DNA of 14,022 nt from assembly GCA_050014395.1 (NCBI GenBank), contig JBEKDK010000089.1:1-14022 (forward strand). Direction: 5' to 3'. This stretch comes from DASPOJ01 sp050014395. Its GTDB lineage: Bacteria > Acidobacteriota > Terriglobia > Acidiferrales > UBA7541. The translations under genes were made by a program, and so were the position numbers. The notes under the pieces were generated by a model. That model made no database searches and was not told where the DNA came from. It saw only the letters and a list, made by a program, of their open reading frames with translations. Shown here in pieces: positions 1 to 6,844 of the stretch; the first letter of the stretch is position 1, and every line of letters starts with the position of its first letter.

Positions 1-218
1 CCGGCCGGCCTCTCGTCCTAGGAGTTGTAGCGAGCACCAAAACCGGCGCCCATAAAGTCTCCCGCACCCAAAAAACAGCACCCAAATCGAAGTTGCGACA
101 CAGACTCGGAAGCCCTGGGTACCGATCGCGAATATGGGAGAGCTCCGTAGGGGCGACACATCTTTCCATGAAATGTAGCGCACCGCGCGAAATTGCGACG
201 ACCGCACCACAGGCCGAA
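1..218. other. Non-coding flank with a short palindromic element
   Basis: No gene is supported here; the only open frames are antisense shadows running on into rsmB. The stretch is less GC-rich than the genes. At 142-154 the sequence GCTCC-gta-GGGGC forms a short imperfect inverted repeat, with one wobble position, embedded in AGAGCTCCGTAGGGGCGACAC. It resembles the dispersed GCTCCGTAGGAGC-type repeats seen between genes in several bacterial genomes, but with a single copy in the window this is only a resemblance. The stretch follows the 3' end of rsmB, so a terminator would be expected here, but I see no hairpin followed by a T-tract on the minus strand. Confidence 0.4.
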
Positions 219-1643
219 TTATCCGCGCTCAATCGCCGCCGCGTAAAATCCATCCGTGTGCGTCGTGGCAGGAGACGTCCTCAGCGCTCCATCCGCACCC
301 GTAATCACCTCCGCCGAAACGCTATCGGCCAACATCGAAGAGATTGCCGTTCGCGCGTCGCTCAAACGAAATCCCGCGCACTCGTCGAGCGCCGCCTTCA
401 CCACCTGCTCGTTCTCTTCCGCTTCCATCGAGCACGTGGAATAAACCAAGCGCCCGCCGGGCGCGAGCAGCGGCAGCGCATTCCGCAGCAACCGAACTTG
501 CTTCGCGTGCAGCTCCGCAAAATCGCCAGGCTTCAATCGCCAGCGAATCTCCGGATGCCGCGCTAGCGTGCCCGTGCCGGAGCAAGGCGCATCCACCAGG
601 ATTCGCCGAAATTGTTGCTCGAACGGCAGCGCTTCGGACCCGTCCAGCACCACCCCGCGCACATTGCTCACGCCAATTCGTTTCATCAGCGCTGCCAGCG
701 TCCGCAATCGCCGCGAATGCAGATCGCCAGCCAAAACGGTTCCGCCGGGTCCAGCCGCGGCCGCAAGCAGCGCCGTCTTCCCGCCCGGCGCCGCGCACAA
801 ATCGAGCACCGAATCCCCCGGCTGCACGCCGAGCAGCAACGCCACTGCGTGCGACGCCTCATCGAGCAGCACGATTTCGCCGCGCTCAAACGCCTCCGTG
901 TGCGACGGGCTGCCCCCGCTGAGCGAAATCGCATCGCGCAACAAGCGCCCCGGCCGCACTTCAAGGCCCGCGCGTTCCAGCGATCGCACGACATCGTCTC
1001 GCCGCGCCGCATCGAGCACCGCCGCCGCAATTCGCGGCGCGCGATTGTCAGCTTCCAGCAGCGCCACAACTTGCTCCGCGCCACACGCCGCCAGCCAGCG
1101 CTCCACCAGCCACGTCGGATGCGAATGCAAAATCCCCAATCTCTCCGCGGCGGGCAAATCGGTGGGCACCGTGGCATCGATCGCCGCGCCCCGCGCCGCT
1201 TCTTCCGCCGCGCGTCGCAGCACCGCATTCACCAGCGTCGCCGCCGACTTTTTCCGCGCGCGCTTCACCAACTCCACCGATTCGCTCACAGCCGCACGCG
1301 CCGGCACGCGTTCCAGTAATCTCAGTTGATACACACCGAGCCGCAGTGCGATCAATACTTCCGCATCGAGCCGCGAGATGAATAGGGAACTACGCGAAGA
1401 ATTGTGTCCAGAGGAGGAAAGCATTCGCGCAATCACCCAATCAAGCGTCCGCTGCCGCCGCAGCGTCCCGAGCGTCAACTCCGTCGCCAGCGCCGCATCC
1501 GCCTGCGAAATGTTTTGCTTCAGCTGCTCGTGTAGCAATTCGTCCGAATACCCGCCCGCCGTCTCGACGCGCAGCAGCACGTCAAACGCAATCTTCCGCG
1601 CAATGCTCGGTTGGTTTTTCGTTCGGCCGGCTGGAACGGTCAT
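219..1643 (-). CDS. rsmB: 16S rRNA (cytosine(967)-C(5))-methyltransferase RsmB
   Basis: RsmB (Sun/Fmu) transfers a methyl group from S-adenosylmethionine to C5 of a cytosine in 16S rRNA in the cytoplasm. The protein is 474 aa from the ATG chosen here. An N-terminal NusB-like RNA-binding domain starts near residue 14 (ARKIAFDVLLRVE). The C-terminal Rossmann methyltransferase has the SAM motif LDLCAAPGGKT (about 280-290), the PC motif VDAPCSGTG (about 350-358, Cys354) and the TC motif YSTCSMEAEE with catalytic Cys404. The usual ending HTDGFYAAAIER is present, so the gene is full length. A GTG at 1667 would add 8 residues; neither start has a strong Shine-Dalgarno sequence, and the ATG is preferred because family members begin close to the ARKIA segment. 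It is the last gene of the aroC-def-fmt run, 129 bp after the small secreted protein gene. Confidence 0.95.
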   Translation of the reverse strand: MTVPAGRTKNQPSIARKIAFDVLLRVETAGGYSDELLHEQLKQNISQADAALATELTLGTLRRQRTLDWVIARMLSSSGHNSSRSSLFISRLDAEVLIALRLGVYQLRLLERVPARAAVSESVELVKRARKKSAATLVNAVLRRAAEEAARGAAIDATVPTDLPAAERLGILHSHPTWLVERWLAACGAEQVVALLEADNRAPRIAAAVLDAARRDDVVRSLERAGLEVRPGRLLRDAISLSGGSPSHTEAFERGEIVLLDEASHAVALLLGVQPGDSVLDLCAAPGGKTALLAAAAGPGGTVLAGDLHSRRLRTLAALMKRIGVSNVRGVVLDGSEALPFEQQFRRILVDAPCSGTGTLARHPEIRWRLKPGDFAELHAKQVRLLRNALPLLAPGGRLVYSTCSMEAEENEQVVKAALDECAGFRLSDARTAISSMLADSVSAEVITGADGALRTSPATTHTDGFYAAAIERG

Positions 1644-1772
1644 AGCTGAGAAAGTGCGCTCCCGCACCGTATTCTAATGGCTATATTTCTGATTCCCTAG
1701 CTAACCGTGGACGAATCATGATTCTGGTCGTTGGTCGGTTGCAGGTTCAATGGAGTAGTTCGCCGAGAAGGA

Positions 1773-2183
1773 TTACGTACTGAGTTCCAGCTGGAGTTGA
1801 AGTGCCTTTCCGCGCCTTCGGTCAACCTTGACACGAACCCGAAGCGGATTAAACCCATTCAATCTGAGTTGGAGGTAATAGACATCCCGTCCTTTCACCG
1901 GAGCGAACGCGAAGGCTCCGCTAGCATCCGTCTTCGTGGATCGAGGCGCCTGCTTCCAGTCCGAAGTGAACTCCTCGACCAAAACATTTGGCATTGGAGT
2001 GCCGACGGAGTCCTTTACCGACGCCGCCAAAGACCGGGCCAATTGAATGTTGCCAATCTGCACGATCTGCACGCCTTGCGCAGCAAGGTGGACAGAAACT
2101 AGGAACAGAAAAACTCCAATCCACCAACGGAGTCTGCTGGCCGTCTTACCTTCTCCACCGTGAATGTTCTTGCACCGCTTCAT
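1773..2183 (-). CDS. Small secreted protein with carboxypeptidase-regulatory-like fold, function unknown
   Basis: This 136-aa protein has no enzyme motif that I recognise. The N-terminus is a signal peptide: basic residues, then a hydrophobic stretch WWIGVFLFLVSVHLAAQ (about 20-36) with likely cleavage after AAQ or just beyond. The mature part (about 50-136) reads like one beta-sandwich module of the carboxypeptidase D regulatory-like type: a change-of-fold start (ASVKDSVGTPMPNVLV), TKTDASGAFAFAPV in the middle and a strand-rich end. Such modules occur in secreted or TonB-linked proteins; alone they usually bind or scaffold rather than catalyse. The start ATG directly abuts the fmt stop codon (TAA-ATG), so it is probably translated by coupling. 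Its base composition is visibly less GC-rich than its neighbours, which suggests later insertion into the def-fmt-rsmB cluster. Domain assignment is by pattern only. Confidence 0.75.
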   Translation of the reverse strand: MKRCKNIHGGEGKTASRLRWWIGVFLFLVSVHLAAQGVQIVQIGNIQLARSLAASVKDSVGTPMPNVLVEEFTSDWKQAPRSTKTDASGAFAFAPVKGRDVYYLQLRLNGFNPLRVRVKVDRRRGKALQLQLELST

Positions 2184-3125
2184 TTACGCGCCGAATCGTT
2201 CGCCCTGCTTTAGATGTATCCCGTTCGCGTAATCGAGCGCCGCAACGCGCTTGCGTCCTTCGGCCTGCACGGTTTCCAGTTCAAGACACGTCCCCGCGCC
2301 GCACACCACGTAAATCGCGCTCGACGACGGCACGATCGTCCCCGGCGCTTCCGTAGATGCAGCCGTGGCGCCAATCGCCGGCCGTCCCCATACGTGGCAA
2401 CTCTGTCCGCGCAATTTCGTGTACGCTCCAGGCCACGGCGCAAACGCTCGCATCGGGTTGTAAATCTTCGACGCCGTCAGGGCCCAGTCGATCCTCCCGT
2501 GCTCTTTCTTCAACAGCGGCGCCAGGGTCGCGCCCGCGGAATCCTGCGCCTGCGGCGTAATCTCACCGCGATCGAGCTTCAGCAGCGTCTCCACCACTAG
2601 CGGCGCCCCCGCTTCCGCCAACCGCGCCGAAAGCTCCGGCGCAGTTTCATCCGCCCCAATGGAAAATTCCTTTTGCAGCAGAATCGGCCCCGTGTCCATT
2701 CCCGCGTCAATGCGCATCGTCGTCACGCCCGTCGTCGTCTCGCCGTTCGCGATCGCCCACGCGATCGGCGCCGCGCCGCGATATTTCGGGAGCAGCGACG
2801 CGTGCAAATTGATCCACCCCAGCCGCGGCAGCGAGATCAGCGGCGCTGGAATAATTTGCCCGTACGCGATGATCACGATCGCATCCGCCGCGATGCGCTG
2901 CAGAAAATTCGCCGCCGATTCCGATTTGATTGATTCCGGTTGGTAAACGTGCAGGTCCAGCGCCAGCGCAGCTTCTTTCACGGCGCCCGCGGCGATTTTC
3001 CGTCCGCGTCCGCGCGGCCGGTCCGGCTGAGTGATCACCGCTTCGATGGAAATCCCCGGCTCCTGCGCGAGCCGCTGCAATGAGGGTACGGCGAATTCCG
3101 GCGTGCCGCAGAAGATGACGCGCAT
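2184..3125 (-). CDS. fmt: Methionyl-tRNA formyltransferase
   Basis: Fmt adds a formyl group from 10-formyltetrahydrofolate to the methionine on initiator tRNA. The 313-aa protein has the usual family length. The N-terminal formyltransferase domain (about 1-190) opens with MRVIFCGTPEFAVPSL and carries the catalytic signature INLHASLLPKYRGAAPI, with Asn106 and His108, and Asp144 in the following MDTG segment: the Asn-His-Asp triad of the family. The C-terminal tRNA-binding beta-barrel (about 205-313) includes the conserved segment around MRAFAPWPGAYT. The ATG at 3125 has a GGGA about 8 bases upstream. It lies 16 bp after def; deformylase later removes the formyl group that Fmt installs, so the pair is a functional unit. 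Confidence 0.97.
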   Translation of the reverse strand: MRVIFCGTPEFAVPSLQRLAQEPGISIEAVITQPDRPRGRGRKIAAGAVKEAALALDLHVYQPESIKSESAANFLQRIAADAIVIIAYGQIIPAPLISLPRLGWINLHASLLPKYRGAAPIAWAIANGETTTGVTTMRIDAGMDTGPILLQKEFSIGADETAPELSARLAEAGAPLVVETLLKLDRGEITPQAQDSAGATLAPLLKKEHGRIDWALTASKIYNPMRAFAPWPGAYTKLRGQSCHVWGRPAIGATAASTEAPGTIVPSSSAIYVVCGAGTCLELETVQAEGRKRVAALDYANGIHLKQGERFGA

Positions 3126-3141
3126 GGTGAATTCCCGGCGT

Positions 3142-3651
3142 CTACCAGTCGCCCGCCTTGCGGAGTTTGCGGATTCTGCGCTTGATCAAATCGCGCTTCA
3201 GGAGGCTGAGGTGCTGCAAGAACACCACGCCATTCAAGTGATCGATCTCGTGGCAAAACGCGCGCGCCAGCAATCCTTCGCCGCGCATTTCATACGTCTC
3301 GCCCTTCACATCCTGCGCGCGCATCGTCACGTAGAGCGGCCGCAGCACGTGCCCGCGAAATCCCGGCACCGAAAGGCAGCCTTCATCTTCGCGCTGCTCG
3401 CCTTCGATGTGCACGATTTCCGGATTGGCCAGCACCAGCTTGGCCTCGGGATTCTTGCCAACGCTCACGTCCACCACCGCCAGCCGCTTGCTCAATCCGA
3501 TTTGTGGCGCCGCCAGTCCCACGCCCTGCGCCGCGTACATCGATTCAAACATGTCGGCGCAAAGTCTTTCGAGTTCTTCGTCGAATTTCTTCACTGGCTC
3601 CGTCGGTGTCTCAAGCACCTTCGCGCCGTACTTCACAACGGGATGAATCAT
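3142..3651 (-). CDS. def: Peptide deformylase
   Basis: Def removes the N-formyl group from new proteins and is a cytoplasmic metalloenzyme, usually Fe2+. The 169-aa protein has all three family motifs: GVGLAAPQIG (43-52), EGCLSVPG (90-97, metal-ligand Cys92) and HEIDHLNG (134-141, metal ligands His134 and His138, catalytic Glu135). The length is typical. A purine-rich GGAAGGAAAGG lies about 12 bases before the ATG at 3651, a somewhat long spacing. The gene lies 51 bp downstream of aroC and 16 bp upstream of fmt on the same strand, so co-transcription is likely. Confidence 0.97.
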   Translation of the reverse strand: MIHPVVKYGAKVLETPTEPVKKFDEELERLCADMFESMYAAQGVGLAAPQIGLSKRLAVVDVSVGKNPEAKLVLANPEIVHIEGEQREDEGCLSVPGFRGHVLRPLYVTMRAQDVKGETYEMRGEGLLARAFCHEIDHLNGVVFLQHLSLLKRDLIKRRIRKLRKAGDW

Positions 3652-3702
3652 CGCTTGGCTTGGGCCTTTCCTTCCTCTTGCTTTAGTTTCACCGCGCGCG
3701 TT

Positions 3703-4875
3703 TCAAAACGCGTCGAGCTGTTTCTGATACGCCTCAAAATTCCGCCGCGTCTCCCCGATCCAATCGCCGCCGAATTTTTCAAGGAACGCTTCCGCCAGCA
3801 CCAGCGCCACCATCGCTTCGCCCGCCACGCCGCCCGCCGGCACCACGCAGATATCGGAACGCTCGTAGGCGGCGCGCACGGCTTCCTTCGTTTTCAAATC
3901 GACCGTCGCGAGTCCGCGCCGCAGCGTTGAAATCGGTTTTAAGTATCCGCGCACCACCACGTCTTCGCCATTCGTAATTCCGCCTTCAATTCCACCGGCG
4001 CGATTCGTTGGCCGCGTGAATCTGTGCCGCTCCGCGTCGTACTCAATTTCGTCCCCGACCTCTGACCCATACGATTGCGCCGCCGCCACTCCCGCGCCGA
4101 TCTCCACGGCTTTCACCGCCTGAATGCACATCACCGCGCGCGCCAGCTTGCCATCGATCTTTTCATCCCATTGCGCGTGCGACCCCAGCCCCGGCGGCAC
4201 TCCATGCGCCACAACCTCGAAAATCCCGCCCACGGAATCTCCCGCGCGCAGCGCCTGGTCCACTTCCAGTTTCATCGCCGCTTCCGCCGCCGGGCTGACG
4301 CAGCGCAGCGGTGATTCCAAATTCGCGCACACCGCTTCGATCTCGCTCCACGTGGCCGGGTGCTCCATGCGCACTTTGCCGACCGCGACCACGTGACTCA
4401 AAATCGTCACGCCGAATTCCCGCAGCAAAATTTTCGCCAGCGCTCCTGCCGCCACGCGCGCCGCGGTTTCTCGCGCTGATGCCCGCTCCAGCACCGTTCG
4501 CGCATCGTGCACGTTCAGCTTCAGCGCGCCCGGCAGATCCGCGTGCCCCGGCCGTGCCGCGGTCAAAGGCCGCGAGGCCGATTCCGCGCCGGCAACATCC
4601 TCAACCGGCAACACTTTTTCCCAATTCGGCCAATCGCGATTTTCAATGCGCAGCGCGATCGGCGCGCCAATCGTTTTCCCGTGGCGAATCCCCGCGAAGG
4701 CCTCGACGCGGTCCTTTTCAATCTTCTGCCGCCCGCCGCGCCCGTAGCCCAGTTGCCGCCGATGCATTTCGCGTTGAATAAACTCCAGATCCACCGCAAG
4801 GCCTGCGGGTAGCCCGGAGATCCAAGCCAGCAAGGCTTGGCCATGCGATTCGCCGGCAGTGAAAAAACGCAGCAT
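3703..4875 (-). CDS. aroC: Chorismate synthase
   Basis: AroC converts 5-enolpyruvylshikimate-3-phosphate to chorismate, the last step of the shikimate pathway, using reduced FMN. The 390-aa protein starts MLRFFTAGESHG; it has His11, the flavin/substrate-site segment GYGRGGR (43-49), RPGHADL (108-114, His111) and RASARETAAR (131-140). The C-terminal half has the GGIEGGI...NGE block and the STLRRGLATVDL segment. The two histidines correspond to the conserved catalytic pair. The frame stays open 102 codons further upstream to 5181, but that extension is low-complexity, has no family match and would overlap the mlaE start, so ATG 4875 is chosen. Shine-Dalgarno signal is weak. A candidate promoter lies about 60 bp upstream. 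It is the first gene of the minus-strand run. Confidence 0.97.
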   Translation of the reverse strand: MLRFFTAGESHGQALLAWISGLPAGLAVDLEFIQREMHRRQLGYGRGGRQKIEKDRVEAFAGIRHGKTIGAPIALRIENRDWPNWEKVLPVEDVAGAESASRPLTAARPGHADLPGALKLNVHDARTVLERASARETAARVAAGALAKILLREFGVTILSHVVAVGKVRMEHPATWSEIEAVCANLESPLRCVSPAAEAAMKLEVDQALRAGDSVGGIFEVVAHGVPPGLGSHAQWDEKIDGKLARAVMCIQAVKAVEIGAGVAAAQSYGSEVGDEIEYDAERHRFTRPTNRAGGIEGGITNGEDVVVRGYLKPISTLRRGLATVDLKTKEAVRAAYERSDICVVPAGGVAGEAMVALVLAEAFLEKFGGDWIGETRRNFEAYQKQLDAF

Positions 4876-4936
4876 GGTTAAGGATTCACCCGACGTGCGC
4901 CGCGCATCAAATGTCTGCGCGCAACGCGACGCTTGG

Positions 4937-4965
4937 ATTGTATCGGAGCGCCCGATACCGGTAAA
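4937..4965 (-). promoter_or_regulatory. Candidate sigma70-type promoter for aroC-def-fmt-rsmB
   Basis: On the minus strand, a -35-like TTTACC (4965-4960) and a -10-like TACAAT (4942-4937, 5 of 6 consensus bases) are separated by exactly 17 bases. Transcription would start near 4930, giving a leader of about 55 bases before the aroC ATG at 4875. The position in the divergent gap before the first gene of the run fits. Supported by pattern only. Confidence 0.5.
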
Positions 4966-5040
4966 GGCCGCCAAAGCCCGCAATGCTTCCGTCAGGGCTC
5001 TCGCCGCGCGCCTCGCCGCGTTCCCATGCGCGTTCCGCGC

Positions 5041-5069
5041 TTGACGCCGCCGATAGCGGACGCTACGCT
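5041..5069 (+). promoter_or_regulatory. Candidate sigma70-type promoter for mlaEFD
   Basis: A -35-like TTGACG (5041-5046) is followed after 17 bases by a -10-like TACGCT (5064-5069, which keeps the important second A and last T). Transcription would start near 5076, about 30 bases before the mlaE ATG. The -10 hexamer lies inside the left arm of a perfect inverted repeat (5059-5087), so it could be controlled by a repressor there. Pattern evidence only. Confidence 0.45.
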
Positions 5070-5087
5070 CAGTCGATTCGTAGCGTC
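5059..5087. repeat. Perfect 9-bp inverted repeat overlapping the mla promoter
   Basis: GACGCTACG (5059-5067) and CGTAGCGTC (5079-5087) are exact reverse complements separated by 11 bases. The left arm covers most of the candidate -10 box of mlaE and the right arm lies at the predicted start of the transcript. The arm length and spacing suit a dimeric regulator operator; in RNA it would be only partly included, so a leader hairpin is less likely. No regulator gene is adjacent. Confidence 0.45.
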
Positions 5088-5107
5088 GGGGGATCAGCGC
5101 CAAAGCG

Positions 5108-5935
5108 ATGCCCGTCACTGAACCGAAACTCCTCGACACCGATGAACCCAGTCTGACCGCCAGATTGCTGGATCTTGCCAAGCGGTTGGTTCTGGCATCG
5201 CAAACCTACTCTCTGCTGTCGTTTCGCTCCATCACGAATATTTTCTCCGCGCCCCAGTACATTTCCGATTTGTTCGACCAGATGAACACGATCGGCGTCG
5301 GCTCGCTGCCGATCGCCATGGTTTCGGGACTTTTCATCGGCGCGGTCACCGTCCTGCAGACGGCGGCGCAATTCGCGCGATACGGAGAGACGGCGCTGAC
5401 CGGCGAAGTCGTAGCCATCGGCCTCGTGCGCGAACTCGGCCCGACGATCACCGGCCTTCTGGTCGCCGGCCGCAATTCCTCCGGCATGGCCTCGGAGCTC
5501 GGCTCGATGCTCGTCACCGAGCAAGTGGACGCCATGCGCGCGATGGGCACGGATCCCTCGCGCAAACTCGTCACTCCGCGCGTGCTGGCCACCGTGCTTG
5601 TGCTTCCGCTGTTGGTGGCCCTCGCCGATTTCGTCGGCCTCGTTGGCGGCGTCGTCGTCGCCTACAGCACGCAGCACATTGGGGCCGTGGAATTTTGGAC
5701 GCGCGCGGTGAATGGATTGGATTTTTCCGACCTGATGCAGGGCCTGGTGAAGCCCGTCGCGTTCGGTTTCATTCTGGCAACCATCGGCTGCTATTACGGC
5801 CTCACCGTGCGCGGCGGCACGCAAGGCGTCGGCCGCGCGACGACGCAAGCCGTGGTCGCCTCGTCGATCATGATTCTCGTCGCCGATTTCTTCCTCGATA
5901 AGATTCTGTTGTTTTTGGCCGGCCATGTTTTGTGA
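5108..5935 (+). CDS. mlaE: MlaE-family ABC transporter permease (phospholipid trafficking)
   Basis: MlaE is the inner-membrane permease of the MlaFED-type complex that moves phospholipids between inner and outer membrane. The 275-aa protein has the family-diagnostic core: GLFIGAV (74-80), VRELGPTITGLLVAGR (107-122), then ASELGSM and TEQVDAMRAMGTDP (137-150), the cytoplasmic coupling region that meets the ATPase. Hydrophobic segments follow at about 160-187, 215-235 and 250-272. The first 40 residues are the amphipathic interfacial helix usual for the family. The next gene begins 6 bp after its stop, so it is translationally linked to mlaF. A GGGGGA about 14 bases before the ATG is a distant Shine-Dalgarno candidate. 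Transport direction cannot be told from sequence. Confidence 0.93.
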   Translation: MPVTEPKLLDTDEPSLTARLLDLAKRLVLASQTYSLLSFRSITNIFSAPQYISDLFDQMNTIGVGSLPIAMVSGLFIGAVTVLQTAAQFARYGETALTGEVVAIGLVRELGPTITGLLVAGRNSSGMASELGSMLVTEQVDAMRAMGTDPSRKLVTPRVLATVLVLPLLVALADFVGLVGGVVVAYSTQHIGAVEFWTRAVNGLDFSDLMQGLVKPVAFGFILATIGCYYGLTVRGGTQGVGRATTQAVVASSIMILVADFFLDKILLFLAGHVL

Positions 5936-5941
5936 GGCGCC

Positions 5942-6784
5942 ATGGCGGAAGCTATGACCACCAGCGCGATGATCGCGGACCAATCGAGCGGTGTGCTCGT
6001 TTCCTTTGACAACGTGCGCCTCGGCTTCGATGAAGGCGATATCCTTCGCGGCCTGAGTTTCCGCGTCGCTGCTGGTGAAACCAAAGTCCTCATCGGCGAA
6101 ACCGGCGCGGGCAAAACGCTCGTGCTCAAGCTGGCCGCCGGCCTCTTGCATCCCGATGCGGGTTCCGTGCGCGTCCTCGGCCGCGATCTCCGCGAATTGT
6201 CCGAGGAAGAATTATTTGCCTTCCGCCGCAAAATCGGTTTCGTGTTTCAGGAAGGCGCGCTGTTCGATTCGCTCACCGTGGGTGAAAATGTCGCCTACCG
6301 CCTTCGCGAAGAGCACGTTGACGACGATGAAATCGAAGCCCGCGTCCTCGAGTCACTGCGCTTCGTCGAGCTGGAAGAAACCGTGGAGCGTTTTCCCTCG
6401 GAACTGTCCGGCGGCATGCGTCGCCGCGTAGCGATTGCCCGCGCGCTCGTGGATCATCCCGCGATCGTGCTCTACGATTCGCCCACAGCGGGCCTCGATC
6501 CGATCACGTCGCAAACGATCATCACGCTGATTTTGCGTTTGCGCGATTTGCAAGGCGTGACGTCGCTGCTCGCCACGCAACGCCTGCAGGACGCTTTCGG
6601 CCTGGCCAATTATCGCTACGATGCCGCATCGAATCGCGTGGTGCCTGTGGTCGCCGGCGGCGCGGCGCACGGTGGCCCCGAAACGCGCTTCGTCGTCCTG
6701 CGCGATGGCGAATCTTACTTCGAGGGCGAGCCGCAAGCCCTGGCCGAGTCGTCGGACGGGTATCTTAAAAGTTTTCTGGTCTAA
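5942..6784 (+). CDS. mlaF: MlaF-family ABC transporter ATP-binding protein with altered catalytic residues
   Basis: This 280-aa ATPase should power the MlaE permease as a homodimer on the cytoplasmic face. Visible motifs are Walker A GETGAGKT (52-59), Q-loop Gln103 in FVFQEGALF, signature LSGGM (155-159), Walker B AIVLYD ending at Asp179, and D-loop AGLD (183-186). Two residues normally required for hydrolysis differ. The glutamate that follows the Walker B aspartate is Ser180 (YDSPTAGLDP, codon tcg at 6479). The H-loop histidine is replaced by Gln213 (ATQRLQDA, codon caa at 6578). The C-terminal extension after about 225 resembles that of other MlaF-like proteins. The frame is intact and the other motifs are well kept, so this is not decay. 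Start ATG 5942 lies 6 bp after mlaE with GAGG overlapping the mlaE stop; an in-frame ATG 4 codons later is possible. Confidence 0.92.
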   Translation: MAEAMTTSAMIADQSSGVLVSFDNVRLGFDEGDILRGLSFRVAAGETKVLIGETGAGKTLVLKLAAGLLHPDAGSVRVLGRDLRELSEEELFAFRRKIGFVFQEGALFDSLTVGENVAYRLREEHVDDDEIEARVLESLRFVELEETVERFPSELSGGMRRRVAIARALVDHPAIVLYDSPTAGLDPITSQTIITLILRLRDLQGVTSLLATQRLQDAFGLANYRYDAASNRVVPVVAGGAAHGGPETRFVVLRDGESYFEGEPQALAESSDGYLKSFLV

Positions 6785-6844
6785 TGCCACGTCGTGTAAA
6801 GCAACCTCGCTGTGCATAGAAATGTTTGCTGAGGAGGGCCGGAC

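Noticed and set aside
568..1329. 253-codon plus-strand open frame over rsmB
   Set aside because: It is Ser/Arg/Ala-rich low-complexity antisense of a full-length RsmB with all catalytic motifs.
1735..1760. tRNA T-arm-like string (GGTTCAAT)
   Set aside because: No matching acceptor, D or anticodon arms can be drawn around it.
4876..5181. 102-codon upstream extension of the aroC frame
   Set aside because: The added residues have no family match, the family N-terminus begins at MLRFF, and the extension overlaps the start of mlaE on the other strand.
5069..6151. 360-codon open frame on the minus strand across mlaE and mlaF
   Set aside because: It is antisense to two well-supported genes and its composition (Asp, Gly, Arg, His) is typical of a GC-rich shadow.
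6785..6844. Possible break between mlaF and mlaD
   Set aside because: The 60-bp gap has no terminator-like hairpin and mlaD has its own strong ribosome binding site, so a single operon remains the simplest reading.
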